DNA of 64,000 nt from Capsicum annuum. Taxonomy: Eukaryota; Streptophyta; Magnoliopsida; Solanales; Solanaceae. This document shows, piece after piece, positions 24,280-35,299 of the stretch. The notes below the pieces were generated by a model. The model did not search any database and was not told the DNA's origin. It saw only the letters and a program-made list of their open reading frames with translations. The stretch's first letter is position 1. Each line of letters begins with the position of its first letter. A program made the position numbers and the translations under genes. Location: positions 127,802,776 to 127,866,775 of the forward strand of contig NC_061118.1 in assembly GCF_002878395.1 (NCBI RefSeq), given 5' to 3'.

Positions 24280-25472
24280 CTTTTCCATGAGGTTGCACTG
24301 AAAGAACTCGACGTATAAGTCACCTTTAAACTCATAGACCATTTTGTCTGTACCTTTTACTCTATTTAAGATTTTTTCTTACACATCCTCGGTCTTGAAT
24401 TTTTGGGGTAAAATGATCATGAATCCTTGGTCTTATATCGATCATGAGGGGGAACATAATAATCATAGTCACGCTTCTTATCTCTCCAATAGCTATCCCA
24501 CTCACAATCCATCAAACCTTGGTTCCCACCTTTCCATTGATAGGAGGGACGGGAACCCCCTAAATAGTTGGCCAAATACTGGATTTCCTCGTCCAACATC
24601 TTTGCTTTTTCATCATCTTCATAAGATTTTGATGCTACGGCATTTACCACTTTCGCAGATGTACCCATAACATGCTTTGTCAAGAGTTCAAGTTAGGTCA
24701 TCATTTTTTCCATGTTCTTTTTATTTTCTTCATTTCGCTTTCATTTCTTATTATCAACCACCAAAGTACTAGAAGGGATCTTAGGAGCTTTAATATCTCA
24801 TGTATTCCATCCCCAATTTTTCATTGACACTTCTCCTATCTATAGAAAGGCTGAATGGTGGAGTATCTTAACTATAAATCCACCCGTCGCATTATCCACC
24901 ACCATTTTATGTAAATGATCGAGGGACCAATGGAAAATCTCAAGAAGTATCTTCTTTGGGACCTCATGATTTAGGCATTGGTTGAATTTCTATTAAACCT
25001 TTCCCAAGCATCAAACAACAACTCTTCATTCATTTGTTGAAAATTCATAATCGCATCCTTCTTTTGAAGCATTTTATATTGTGGGAAGTATTTATCAAGA
25101 AACACAGTGGTAAGCTCTTCCCAATATGTTAATGAGCATAGTAAAAGTGAGCAGATCCATAAAACCGCCTCGCTCATATGTGAGAATGGGAAGAGGTAAA
25201 GCCAGATAGATTTTTGATTCATATGTGCTATGTTGAATGGCACACACACTTCCACAAAATTCTTCAAATAGATATTTGGGCCTTATACGCTTGACCCCTG
25301 TACGACCCTTTCATTCGCAATATGTAAAGCATGATGCTAGTCACATGGAAAACTCTATTTCTATTGGTCAGCTGAATATAGATTGAACTTGTTTGTCTAT
25401 TTCATTTAGTTGGCCTTCATCATCTAAGGGACCATCAAAGGGGCCTATGTTGTTCACATTATAACTAATCAT
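24280..25472 (-). pseudogene. Athila-type gag
   Basis: The start at 25,472 opens 'MISYNVNNIGPFDGPLDDE'. The core gag domain is at 25,267-24,971: 'LYLFPFSHMSEAVLW', 'LTTVFLDKYFPQYK' and 'EELLFDAWERFN'. The following part (24,960-24,690) reads 'VPKKILLEIFHWSLD', and 24,683-24,417 gives 'SYEDDEKAKMLDEEIQYLAN', 'GGSRPSYQWKGGNQG' and 'YVPPHDRYK', a basic spacer typical of this family. The C-terminal helical part runs to about 24,280 and then joins the transposon-protein domain. Stops at about 25,300 and 24,970 and several frame changes disrupt it. Gag would form the particle shell. Confidence 0.75.
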
Positions 25473-25584
25473 TCTGTTAACACTTTTATCACTACCAAAA
25501 AGTCAAAAACAACAAATAAATTAAATTACACCACCACGGGTATACCTAAGTTAAGAATCACACTGCTCAAGTGTAATCTATATT

Positions 25585-25609
25585 CTACCCTTCGGCAACA
25601 GTGCTATTT
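25585..25609 (-). other. Primer-binding site (Athila, Asp-tRNA type)
   Basis: On the minus strand AGCACTGTTGCCGAAGGG follows the LTR, a decayed form of the TGGCGCCGTTGCCGGGGA site of Athila elements. Confidence 0.65.
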
Positions 25610-26766
25610 TTATAACGCTCAACTTACTCTAATGTTAGAGGGGTGAGTCAGTCATTGTCAATAACCCAACTCGCATTGGGTTCGAACCCACAAGGAGTGA
25701 AGTATAAATTTCAAATCCTATGGGTGTTCTAATTACTAAAAAGCTACCCGGAATGGTAACAAACACAACATGTAAAATAAAGTGTGGGGGGAAATTATTT
25801 GAAATTTGATTGTAACAATCTTTGGTTAACAACATACTAATTTAGCAATTTTGATTTAAATGCAAGGTTTAAGAAGATCTTAGGATTATGTCTACCTAAA
25901 GGTAAGAAGTGTGTAACTTGTTGAAAGTTTAACATGAAACTTAGTTGTTGAGTAAGAAATAGGCTAGGTCAGAGGTCTTTGTGGTTTGTCTTTCAATAAA
26001 ATCATATGGATGTCACCCATTGGCTCTTTTGAGCACCTAACAAGTGTGCAATTAATAATCACCCAAAACCTCAATCGTGCATCCCTATTTACAGGATGAT
26101 GCCCTTGACATTATTCACATTCCAATCACACTTATTTCTAAGATTGAAAAAAGTAGTAAATGATAGGCTTGATTTTCCATCATTGCCTTGTCACCCTATA
26201 GCCCTCTTTTAAGAATGCTATGGGTTCCCATAACTTCACCTTTATCCCTCTTTCAAGGATGATGAAGGATTTCTAAAGTTTGGGGTTATCACCTATCAAA
26301 CCCATTTGGAGATTCATGCTTTTCACCCACAAATTCTGACTATAAAGCTCAACCAATGGTAGAATCCATAATTAACAACTAAAAATCATGCAAACCCATC
26401 AACACACAAATATACTTTAGTTCAACATAATCCCAAGACTAAATTATTTAGATACTCATAAAGAAAGTAAAGAAAGATATTCTATAAGGATTATCCAACA
26501 CATTCATTCTTCACAAAATACTAAGAACTTAATTCTTCAAAATAAGTTACAATCTTTCCCAATTACAGTTTTTTCTTGAAATTCAAAAATGTCTATGAGG
26601 TAAGAAATGCCCAAAGAAGAAATGATTTTTTCCTATATAAAGTTTGGGATTCGGCCTAGTGAAATTACAAAACTAGCCTGTGCAACATTCCTACTTAGCC
26701 GTGAATGAAAGTTAGCAGTGTGAATGAAAGTTCCATGCAAATGAGTGGTAAAATCACCACTCATCA
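25610..26766 (-). repeat. 5' LTR of the Athila-type element (internal deletion)
   Basis: The LTR is 1,157 bp and matches 19,741-21,145, with a deletion of about 250-270 bases near 26,697 that removes the palindrome-rich block. It ends in CTCATCA at 26,766, followed by the target duplication CTGAT. Confidence 0.8.
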
Positions 26767-26771
26767 CTGAT
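26767..26771 (+). other. Target-site duplication (right) of Athila-type element
   Basis: CTGAT; partner of CTAAT at 19,736-19,740. Confidence 0.7.
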
Positions 26772-27192
26772 CTAGGCATGAGTGCACTGCATGACAGCTG
26801 ATTTCAGGCAGTGATTTGATACATTTGAGGTAGTATCAAATCTATGCCTCCAAAGTTGACCTCCTAACTCCTCCTATCTAGTTTATGTCTTATATTGTAT
26901 ACAAAGGCAAACCTATAGCTTCTTTTGTATTATAAATTGTATTTTCAGACTTTAAGTCGTATGTAGATTATTCTTGCACAGTGAAACTAATTTTTGGGAT
27001 GGGTTATGGAATTGTGTTGATATTCAACCTTCTGCTATTATTATATATGTATGGTTTGACTTCACTCTAGAAGTCTCACCTTTGTTAACTGTGGCATGAT
27101 TTTCTTTTACATATCAATTTGGGTAATTGGCTTACTTGTCAAGGCTTAGCTGCGAAAAATGCCATTATGACTTGAGTTTTTGGGTCATGACA
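26772..27192 (+). repeat. 3' LTR of the outer gypsy element, right part
   Basis: It continues the LTR broken at 19,740 and aligns with 5,113-5,532. It ends with GGGTCATGACA at 27,192. The matching target duplication would be left of the window. Confidence 0.75.
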
Positions 27193-27984
27193 AAAGTAAT
27201 GAAGAGAAAATTAAAAGGAGGATAGTAGCTGAAATCTAAGGGTCCATATGTATTAGTTTTTTTATGGAGGTGAAAGAAAGAGGCTAAAAACTTCCTCTTG
27301 CTGAAGAGGTAAGGTTGTATTTATAGGAGTAGAATGCAATAGTTTGAGTTTGTACAAATTTGAGGCAAAAGTTTCCAAAATGCAGTCAAACCTCTTTTGA
27401 ATCTGAGTATTGGGATACTTTGGGCTTTTAATTTAATTGTTAGTTTCATATATATTAAGCGGCTATAAGTACAATTTACATAAAAAGTTAAAGTATGTAT
27501 AACTACCTTAATAAAAATGAAACTTTAAATAAAGTGACGTCAATCAATAAAGAAAATATTAATAAAGTAATAATAGTAATATTGACAATAAACTTGTAAT
27601 GTAAAATTAGTAATAATAGTATTAATTAGATAGTAATGGTAAAAATTGTAATAAACAAAAATAGTAGTGAAGTACAAATTATTTAACTTACTAATAATTT
27701 AGAAGCTCAAGTGAATAAATTAGTAGAAAGAAGGTATAAAATTAGGTGTCAATAATATCAATAGAAAATTTTTGCATACATAGATGATAGTTATCCTAAC
27801 AATAAACAATTGAAAGTGTTACGCTAGTACTCTCACCCTAAAGAAGTCCCATACACACATTAATCATTCAAATCTGTAGTAGTACGAATATACTCATTCT
27901 CAAAAAGAAATTTAATCAGTACATGAACAAAACCATAGGATTAACCTTATTTTCTGTGCCTTAATTTTTAGATAGTTGGACTAG
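27193..27984. other. AT-rich spacer, nothing recognised
   Basis: About 800 bases with no open frame, no LTR end and no match elsewhere in the window that I can see. From 27,500 to 27,720 it has a loose AATAAT/AGTAAT texture. It may be old host intergenic DNA at the edge of the gypsy insertion. Confidence 0.4.
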
Positions 27985-28560
27985 GATCAATATAGGACTT
28001 TAGTCAGCTTGTAATGTAGGCTCAGGGATGGATGTGGTATATTTGGAAATCTTGACTATGCCTTCCTTGACACTGCACTATCTTTTTTCCACTTTTGACC
28101 AATTTTTTTCCTCCGTATTATCCTTTTATCCTTTGTATTTCTTCTATGATAGTGTGACTTTATTTTAGACTCAACTTTCTTTTCTCTTATTCTCTTTTTC
28201 TTGTTCTTTTTTCATTTTTAGCGCATGGAACACCCATTTTTCCCTTCTTTTTCACTAGTTTTCTTGTCATTTCCAATTCTTATTTTCATCTACCTCTATA
28301 ATAGCCAACCTTAACTTAGGAAATTTATCTTAGTTGAAGTGTACAATTTCTAATGAGGAACCAGGTCCAAATTAAAGGTTCAAAGATAATTAAGGTGAAT
28401 AGGCTAATCAATAAAAAGGGGCAACACTGGCTCAGAATCAGGAATCAAGGGGTTATTACATCATTTGGATGTTTATTTAGGCTAAGTGGATTAAAATAAA
28501 AAATAGTTTGTGTTTCCTTTATAACCTACAATCTTATGACCTAAGAAATGGTTACTTGCT
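27985..28560 (-). mobile_element. Probable Athila 3' non-coding fragment
   Basis: Around 27,990-28,050 the wording ('CAGCTTGTAATGTAGGCTCA') parallels 'GAGCTTGTAATATAGGTTTA' at 21,658, and both are followed by a long pyrimidine-rich plus strand (TTCTTTTCTC type). It is likely a piece of a related minus-strand Athila element. Borders are uncertain. Confidence 0.35.
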
Positions 28561-30301
28561 TTACTATCTCCCCCTTAGACTAAAGCCATCACACTCCTTG
28601 ACTCAATTATTAGGAAGATCGTTCATTACCTAACTAGTTTTCCTCGACCTAGCAACTCCACGACACTTACTAATTACGCCACATACAATGACCCTAGAAA
28701 ATAAAGCAGCCCCATAGCACTTTGGGCAAGATTTCTCACCAAGAACACAAAATCAAACTTAATTACAAGTTGATCAGACTCAAGCTCTTGCATACACTGT
28801 CCAAACCCATTAGATCACTTCTCTATAACAAGCACCATTAACCAAGAAATGATCACATCCACCTTCATAGCGACCAATCATCAAAGCTTAATTCCTAACG
28901 CTTAGCATAACTTACAACTCTACCTCACATACATAATTGTCACTTGGAAACTATTAAACAAAACATCAATAAACACTAGCCCAGTTAAACCCCCTAATAA
29001 CAATAATTGGTCATAATTATATGGCCTCTCTCATTTATAATCCATCAACACATCCCCTTCTACCCATCATTACTATCTATCCTTCATACACAACTTAACT
29101 TAGTTCATAACTTTCTAAGCCTTAACTTAACTTCCCCTTGCAATCTCAAGATCACCTAAGTTAACAACACTCATCCACTAAGTATCCTCATCCATAACCT
29201 ATACTTATCTTGTGCAACACACCGTCAACAACTCCTTTTAAACCTTAAGCAAACTATTATTTACCTCTACCAATAACTCCTTCTCTTTCTTCCATAAGAT
29301 GACACACAAGAACAATATCACTTCATCACTAACTCGATCACATGCAAAAGGCTCGGCTATACATACTTCCAATAAATTACACTTTCTACCTTTCTTGCCA
29401 CTGAACCTCTAAACCTAGTTCCAACTAGGATGAGGAAAAAAGATACACAAAGAGTCACTAGTGAATAAAAATAGGCCTCAGCCGGCTTCACTAGTCTTTG
29501 ATTTTGCATTTTGAAAAAGAATTTGAGATGGATAACAAAGCAATATTGCTAGTGAATCAAAAGAGCCCCACACGGCTTCACTGGACTTTCAGTTCTAACA
29601 TCATCATGATAAAAAGGTTATGAGAGGTAGAAACTCACCATACAATATTCGATAATCTAAGAATACACATCTTACTCTATCTTAACTGAACGAATCATAA
29701 GGGAGAGGGCATAACATTGAACTTAGGAAACTTATAAAACGTTGGTAGGCTCTTCTAAGGCCGCTTTGTGAGGCTTTTGAAATTTCTCACTTGCAAGTCT
29801 AAGGGCATTGTCAGGGAATGAAATTAAAAGTTACAGGTCATGTTACCTCAAGAATAGCACATAGATAAAGAAGTATAGATTATCAGTATAGATTGTGAGA
29901 AGGAATCTGGAAGCATAACTGACTTAGGCTTATTGCACGATTCATAACCAAGGCATGATAAGACACCAATAGGATACTTTTTAGCTCATTTAAAAATTCA
30001 TAACTATCTATGGAGACTGCTTAACAAAGTACTATCTGCAAAGAGTTAATCTTGATTGTCTCTAATACCTCGAAAATAAGGCGAGGATGCCTTGATAGAG
30101 GAAGATGAGAATCTACATAAGTTTCTCAAAGAACATTTCTATAGCATGATCTAAGACATGAAAGAATAAAGACCTTTTATAAATGTCTTGTAGCCTCTCA
30201 AAGAAAAGTACAGACGTCTCCGTACTATTCCGCAAGACTCTACTAGAAACGGCTTCATAGACACCTTAGGTCACTTGAACTCAGTGCTCTGATACCAAGT
30301 T
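28561..30301 (-). mobile_element. Leader region of a minus-strand gypsy element with primer site
   Basis: The primer site is at 30,288-30,301: on the minus strand ACTTGGTATCAGAGC directly follows the LTR end, an intact initiator-Met type site. The next few hundred bases on the minus strand (to about 29,900) follow the usual leader wording, such as GTACGGAGACGTCTGTACTT near 30,215. Further on the sequence is pyrimidine-rich on the plus strand and has no gag reading frame. The 3' part of the element is not in the window, so the left border near 28,560 is approximate. Confidence 0.6.
29458..29590. repeat. Two diverged copies of a 42-base word
   Basis: CTAGTGAAT...CGGCTTCACT occurs at 29,458-29,499 and again at 29,549-29,590, 91 bases apart, inside the leader. 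Confidence 0.6.
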
Positions 30302-32922
30302 TGTAACGCTCCAAGATTGGGTCCCGAGTCATCACACGGTGCTTAGGGGCACAAGTGACCCCAAGCTAACCCTTCTACTGGCATAACTCATGAGCAACTG
30401 GACAATATACACATATCAAAAGAAAATAATAATACAAAAGATAACTTTGTCTAATACCAACTAAATTTAAAAAATTACAACTCTGTTTATATGTACAAAA
30501 TGGGAAATGAATACATCAAATTCTACTGCCTGTCTATGAATCCTCTAATAGCATTGAATCTATGTAGTAGTGTCATGAATCCTAAGTACCCCAACTCAAT
30601 ACGACTAAATAAGGAAAAAATTATGGTACTTTTTGAACTATATCTAACTCAAGCCCTCAAATCAAAAGGACTCATCACTTGCTGACTGGGAGCGGAGGAC
30701 TGACTGAATGTGGTATCTGCACTACAACTGGTACCTACATTATAAGAAACTATAGCACATAGAAATATATGGGGGTCAGTACTTTAAGAAATGTACTGAA
30801 TATGTGGGAGTACAATGCAACATTATAAATAATATCATAAATGATTATGAAAATCATGCATGATGATGATAACGACTTTCTTTGCTTGAATTAACTGAAA
30901 TATATTCCTTGTAAATCATCAATAGTAAAGCAAGCATTATATATCTCATAAATCATTATACTCAACTCAAACTCTTTAACTCATGACTTAGAGTGTCTCG
31001 GTAACTCATGAAACTTGAACTCTTATGGACTTGGGAGATTCTTATAACCGACATAAACCATGTAAGCTACATGGAGTCCAACATTTTTCCCTCCTAAGGA
31101 GAGAACACCACATTGACGGGAGCATCGTACTCTTGTCAGGGAGTACAACCTAAATTTAGTGATCACAATCTCATACTCGACCTCCGGCCCATAATTATCA
31201 ATATCAATCCTATGGTAGCACATAGTTTTGGGGAAAATACCATATTTCCCACTCGGTGCTAAATATTAATCCTAGAAACAAGCTCAGAACACGTTAGAAA
31301 ATCTACCACAAACATCACAATGGTCTTCCATGAAGACCAAATCAAATATCTTTCTCATTTATCAAATCCTAATCAATTTGTGGATTCCTAACTCAACTCA
31401 ACTCAAATCAATCTTTCTCAATATCAAAATGTATCAATTCATTAAATCATGGCAACATCATTGACTTTGAGGAAATATCAAGACTCATTGTAACAACTCA
31501 ATCTCATGAATCAATATACTCAATAATCTAATTTGTCATAAGAAATCTTAAATCATGACATATCTCTTGAAAGCACTTGAAATACCAACTCATGGTAGAA
31601 ATATGAAATTCACAATATTGAATATCAAGTCATAATTTGGAAATTGTAAAATAATCATGTATCAAAAACTTCAAGAAAACATCATAGAACTCATTCTTTA
31701 CTCTCAAGAACAAATATCAATATCTATATTCAATAATCAAACTTCTCATAGAAAAGCTTAAATAATAACTCTTATCTCGAATCATTCGGAAATCATCAAC
31801 TCATAATAACAATATTCAACTCATGGCATAAGTTCTCAATTTAAGAAATAAAATGATGAAATATTCATGTGTATCAATCTTGAATAGCTCAAATATCATA
31901 AATCATTAATAAAGTAATTTGGGTGTAAACCCACTTTGCAAAATCATGAATTTCAATAGCAAAAATTAAATCTTTGCGCACAAGAATGAAAGAAGTGTTC
32001 TTGTTCAAATCTCCCAACTTGGATTATGATTTTAAGATGAGCAAGCTTGATTCGAAACTCTTCTTCACACTTTTGAACTAAGTTCTTGATGCCTTTGACT
32101 TGGAGAACTTGATTTTTGCAAAACTTACTGAAATCTTGGAAATATTTTTTAATTTTCTTGCAGAAGATTTGATTTAGGATTTTGAAAGAAACCCTAGTTC
32201 TAAATCTTTCTTGGAAGAGAAATGAGAGAAAATAAACTTCTCTTCTCTACTTGGATATATATATATATATATGACCAAAATGGGCGGAAATGACCAAAAT
32301 GACCTTGAAAAAATGTCCCTTAATTGGTGGAAAAAAAATAGCTAACGACATTCGTTATAAGTCGCCAGGCCCGTGATAGGCCGTCACGTATTATCGTCAC
32401 AAAAAGGGTGAATTATATGATTTTCGGCTTAAGGTTGACAACATTTTGTGACAAGTCGTCACCAAATGTTGTCACAAAAGGTTGGATTTTGTGACTTTTT
32501 GCCTTAAGGTGACGACACTTTGTGACAAGCCATCAGGCTTGTGACAAGTTGTCACAAAAGGTCGTCATGGAGTTTCCAGGCTGACATGCGGGAGTAAAAT
32601 AGGTATTACTCATTGCTCCGATATTGGATTTTAATGAAATTGGTATCATTGAAAAGATAATTAAATTATCTATCTTTTGGTAGGTCATGGGCTCAATGAT
32701 TCGTAGTATAACGAGAAAAATGATGATTTGAATTTGGATATGGAAAAATCTTTCCCAAGAATTCAATCGGTAAGGAATTTTTTGATTCACCTACTCGCTA
32801 GGACATCTTTGAGAAATTAATACACATCACCCTTGATTTAAAAAAAATAAAAGAACTATAATTTATTTCTCATGATCTTGATTCATGGCTTCTTCTATTG
32901 GTTAGAGTCTCGGGGTATTACA
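30302..32922 (-). repeat. 2.6-kb gypsy 5' LTR
   Basis: On the minus strand it begins TGTAATACCCCGAGACTC at 32,922 and ends GGAGCGTTACA at 30,302, where the primer site follows. The layout resembles the LTR pieces at 59,289 and 62,039 (for example ACTCGGTGCTAAAT at 31,251 and 60,405), so these belong to related families. No open frame has coding content. Confidence 0.8.
32255..32580 (-). promoter_or_regulatory. TTGTGACAA palindrome cluster and TATA run
   Basis: TTGTGACAA-G-TTGTCACAA (32,539-32,557) is a perfect 9-base inverted repeat. Variants of GTGACAAG, GTCGTCA and TGTCACAA recur about ten times between 32,345 and 32,575. In LTR orientation an AT run (ATATATAT, 32,255-32,272) follows and could serve as the TATA box. 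Promoter-proximal role inferred from position. Confidence 0.45.
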
Positions 32923-33116
32923 AAATGGCTCTAACTCCTTAATCGGGTGTCCGATTCAGGTAAATCTTATGTCGATGGAAATCTTATACAATTTTCCACA
33001 TGATATAAAGTGTAATTTAGGGAAATACAACATGATATAAACAACAATTACATTGGAAGTCATCTATATTCACTTAAAAGACGAATTTAGGCTTAAGAAA
33101 CGATCGGGTTATTACA
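32923..33116 (-). repeat. Fragment of another gypsy LTR
   Basis: On the minus strand TGTAATAACCCGATCGTTTC at 33,116 looks like an LTR start. The sequence is cut at 32,922 by the neighbouring LTR, so only about 195 bases remain. No adjoining polypurine tract is visible. Confidence 0.4.
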
Positions 33117-33897
33117 GAATTTCATGCCTAAGTGGAGCCTTTAGAACATGATTGACTTGGTTGGTGTAAATATGTCTTTTGTTGTTGTTGTTGTTTTTTG
33201 AGTATACATAATGGTTGATATGCATATAATTATTTATAATTATTTAGGTAAGTGTACATATCAGTCAAGTTGGATTAAATTGGTCGACTTAAAATTATTG
33301 TGGTTTTGTTGCCCATTCTTCACCTTTTCTTCTAATCAATTCCGGCCATAATTAATTCAAGTAGTTTGTGATCCTACTTGGCCCTTTAAGTTTATCAAAG
33401 AGTTTTAGTAGATGATGCACCTACTTTGTTCTTTAGAATAGTCTATAAGTCAAATATAGGTGATATACCTACTTGAGACCTACTAGTTAAATTTAAGTCA
33501 AGAAAGCGGTTTAGTTATTTTGTTGTATTTTTTAAAACCTTAACCCTGTTGCTTTAACTCAAGACTTATGAATACTTGGCAACTTTAAACAATAAAGTAG
33601 AATGCCATATTACTATCTCAAGCTTAAACCCTTCCGTCAAGGTTAACTTAGCCAAACACATGATGAAATGTATGGGATATTATAGTATCCTTTAAATATA
33701 TTTTAAACCTTAAATTTCTTAAGTAAGTTGTATCTTACCTATACAACGAGGCTACCTCAAGTTTCAATATAAATAGAACTAGTAAAAGTAGAGTAGAAGG
33801 TGTTTTAACATCAAATAACACCTTTTACCATCTTGAGTTCAAATATTTTTGTCGAATTCCCTTAGTAGAATATGTTTTGGAAGGTACCAGGTGTTAC
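33117..33897 (-). repeat. 3' LTR piece of a further minus-strand gypsy element
   Basis: On the minus strand a purine-rich tract (AATGATCCAAAGGAAGGATGA, 33,897-33,917) precedes TGTAACACCTGGTACC. That is a normal polypurine tract and LTR start. A TATA-like ATATAAATAG site is at about 33,768 on the plus strand. The other end of the LTR is not defined. Confidence 0.55.
33183..33200 (+). repeat. GTT microsatellite
   Basis: About five to six GTT units followed by a T run. Confidence 0.8.
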
Positions 33898-33920
33898 ATC
33901 ATCCTTCCTTTGGATCATTT

Positions 33921-33976
33921 GTCCTTGAATTATAGGGGTTGCTCAAAAGTCCTTGAATTATAGGGGTTGCTCAAAA
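33921..33976. repeat. Perfect 28-bp tandem duplication
   Basis: GTCCTTGAATTATAGGGG plus ten more bases occurs twice in a row without mismatch (33,921-33,948 and 33,949-33,976), right beside the polypurine tract of the LTR piece to its left. Confidence 0.9.
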
Positions 33977-35289
33977 CAAGCTCAACTTTTGATACACTCC
34001 AAAATTTTGCTAAAGTTCCCTTTGTAAATAGGACAATCCAAAATATCCCAATTGACCAAAAACACATATAAACATGCCTCATATGGTGTTTCAATAAGTG
34101 TAGCACATGAAATAATCAAATTATTAGTAAGGCTCCTCTTGTGTGCATATAATCAAATGAAACAATTTCGCTATAGCATGACATACCTTTATCTCCATTT
34201 CTTATACATTAGCCTGAGGTGAAACACTTGGAACTTGGGAATAACAACTATGCACTATACCTTTGAACATATGACACGTGAGCAAGAAACAAGTTTACTA
34301 ATGAGCTACAAACCTATGTACTTGTGAATAGATTCATATAGGACTTATAGTCATTTAAGAAAGAGGAATAATATAGGAACTTCTTACATTTTCCAGGAAT
34401 AAACAAATTCTTAGAATTAGTAGGGTCCTCATATTTCCAAATATCTTTTTAGTACCCTAACTCCTTCACAATACTCTGATGGAGGATATATCTAAATATT
34501 TCACTTTACATATCCATCTTTCTATGGGTAAGGGTCATGCTAAAATTTGCTAGGTGCCCAACCTTTTCTGCAAAAATCCTTATTTCATCATGATAAGGTG
34601 GAAATTTATCCCAATATTTTTATATTTAAGCCAATAAGCTAGAAGGGCATATAAGATATGAACAAATAAGTGGCATGCAGTCTATGACACATAGACAAGC
34701 AAGCGTAGAGACCACCTAGTATATGAATAATAAAGAATAAGGAAATGCAGATAGTACATGAACAAGTGTATATATGAGGCATACTACACATAGACATTTG
34801 AGCTATTAGGTCATATGATTGAGATACAAGTAAGTTGTAACAACCTATAATATAGGAGCATGTAAAATATAGGTGTCATGTGAGAAAATAAACTATATGA
34901 CATGTAACAAGTGGAAACATGAATTATAAAGATTTTAGTACACGGGAAAGTGGACTGTAACACATATCAAGATAATAAACAATGAACACATAACATATGA
35001 GCACTAAGCTAAGAAGGTGTATAACATTAAGCAAATGGACTAGAACCTTAATCAGATTGCCGACAACTAGCATTATGAATAATACCATCGGTAAGAACAC
35101 CCCCATCAGAGGAATTTCCTCTCCTACCATCCAAGAATGAACCATATATTTATAATTAGAGTACAGTAGTGCCTCCAAGGAATATGCAATACTTGAACAT
35201 TGTCAAACCTAACTCCAAACCATTGCCTATAGTTCCACCTAAACCTATGATCTATTACAAGGAGAACCATCCATAACATGGAAAAAATC
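33977..35289. other. Unassigned region
   Basis: About 1.3 kb between a minus-strand gypsy 3' end and the LINE. By position its left part should be the 3' interior of the gypsy element, but no pol motif can be read. From about 34,600 to 35,020 short words such as ACATATGAGC, ACATGAACAAG and CACATAGACA recur in altered form, like a very old short-period repeat. A minus-strand open stretch at 34,924-35,178 is hydrophobic but has no family resemblance. Confidence 0.4.
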
Positions 35290-35299
35290 AGGGATTAAT

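Larger units (their letters stand above)
19741..26766 (-). mobile_element. Non-autonomous Athila-type element with gag and plant-transposon-protein domain
   Basis: A 7.03-kb minus-strand element: 5' LTR 26,766-25,610, Asp-type primer site, gag, plant 'putative transposon protein' domain with coiled coil, about 1.8 kb non-coding, polypurine tract, 3' LTR 21,145-19,741. No protease, RT, RNase H or integrase motif is visible in the 4.46-kb interior, so it would have depended on another Athila element. It is flanked by a 5-bp target duplication (4 of 5) inside the 3' LTR of the outer gypsy element. Confidence 0.8.
4665..27192 (+). mobile_element. Plus-strand Ty3/gypsy element, interrupted by three insertions
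   Basis: The frame element of the left third. Its parts in order are: 5' LTR remainder (to 5,532), primer site (5,533), gag start (5,718), gag zinc knuckle (13,986), protease, RT, RNase H, integrase with a chromo-like tail (to about 17,520), and the 3' LTR (about 17,546 to 27,192). The two LTR remnants match closely at 4,700-5,532 versus 19,310-19,735 plus 26,772-27,192. After removing insertions the internal region is about 4.3 kb, short for the lineage because core gag is missing. The polyprotein is full of stops. The protein order and chromo-like tail fit a chromovirus, probably Tekay/Del, but that subgroup is inferred. Confidence 0.8.

Noticed and set aside
27193..28560. Considered as organelle-derived DNA because of its AT-richness and polypyrimidine runs
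   Set aside because: No chloroplast or mitochondrial gene motif can be read on either strand, and part of it parallels an Athila 3' region at 21,640.
30302..30330. Possible tRNA gene, because of the adjacent tRNA-complementary sequence
   Set aside because: Only the 3' primer-binding complement is present; no cloverleaf or A and B boxes can be drawn. It is a retrotransposon primer site.
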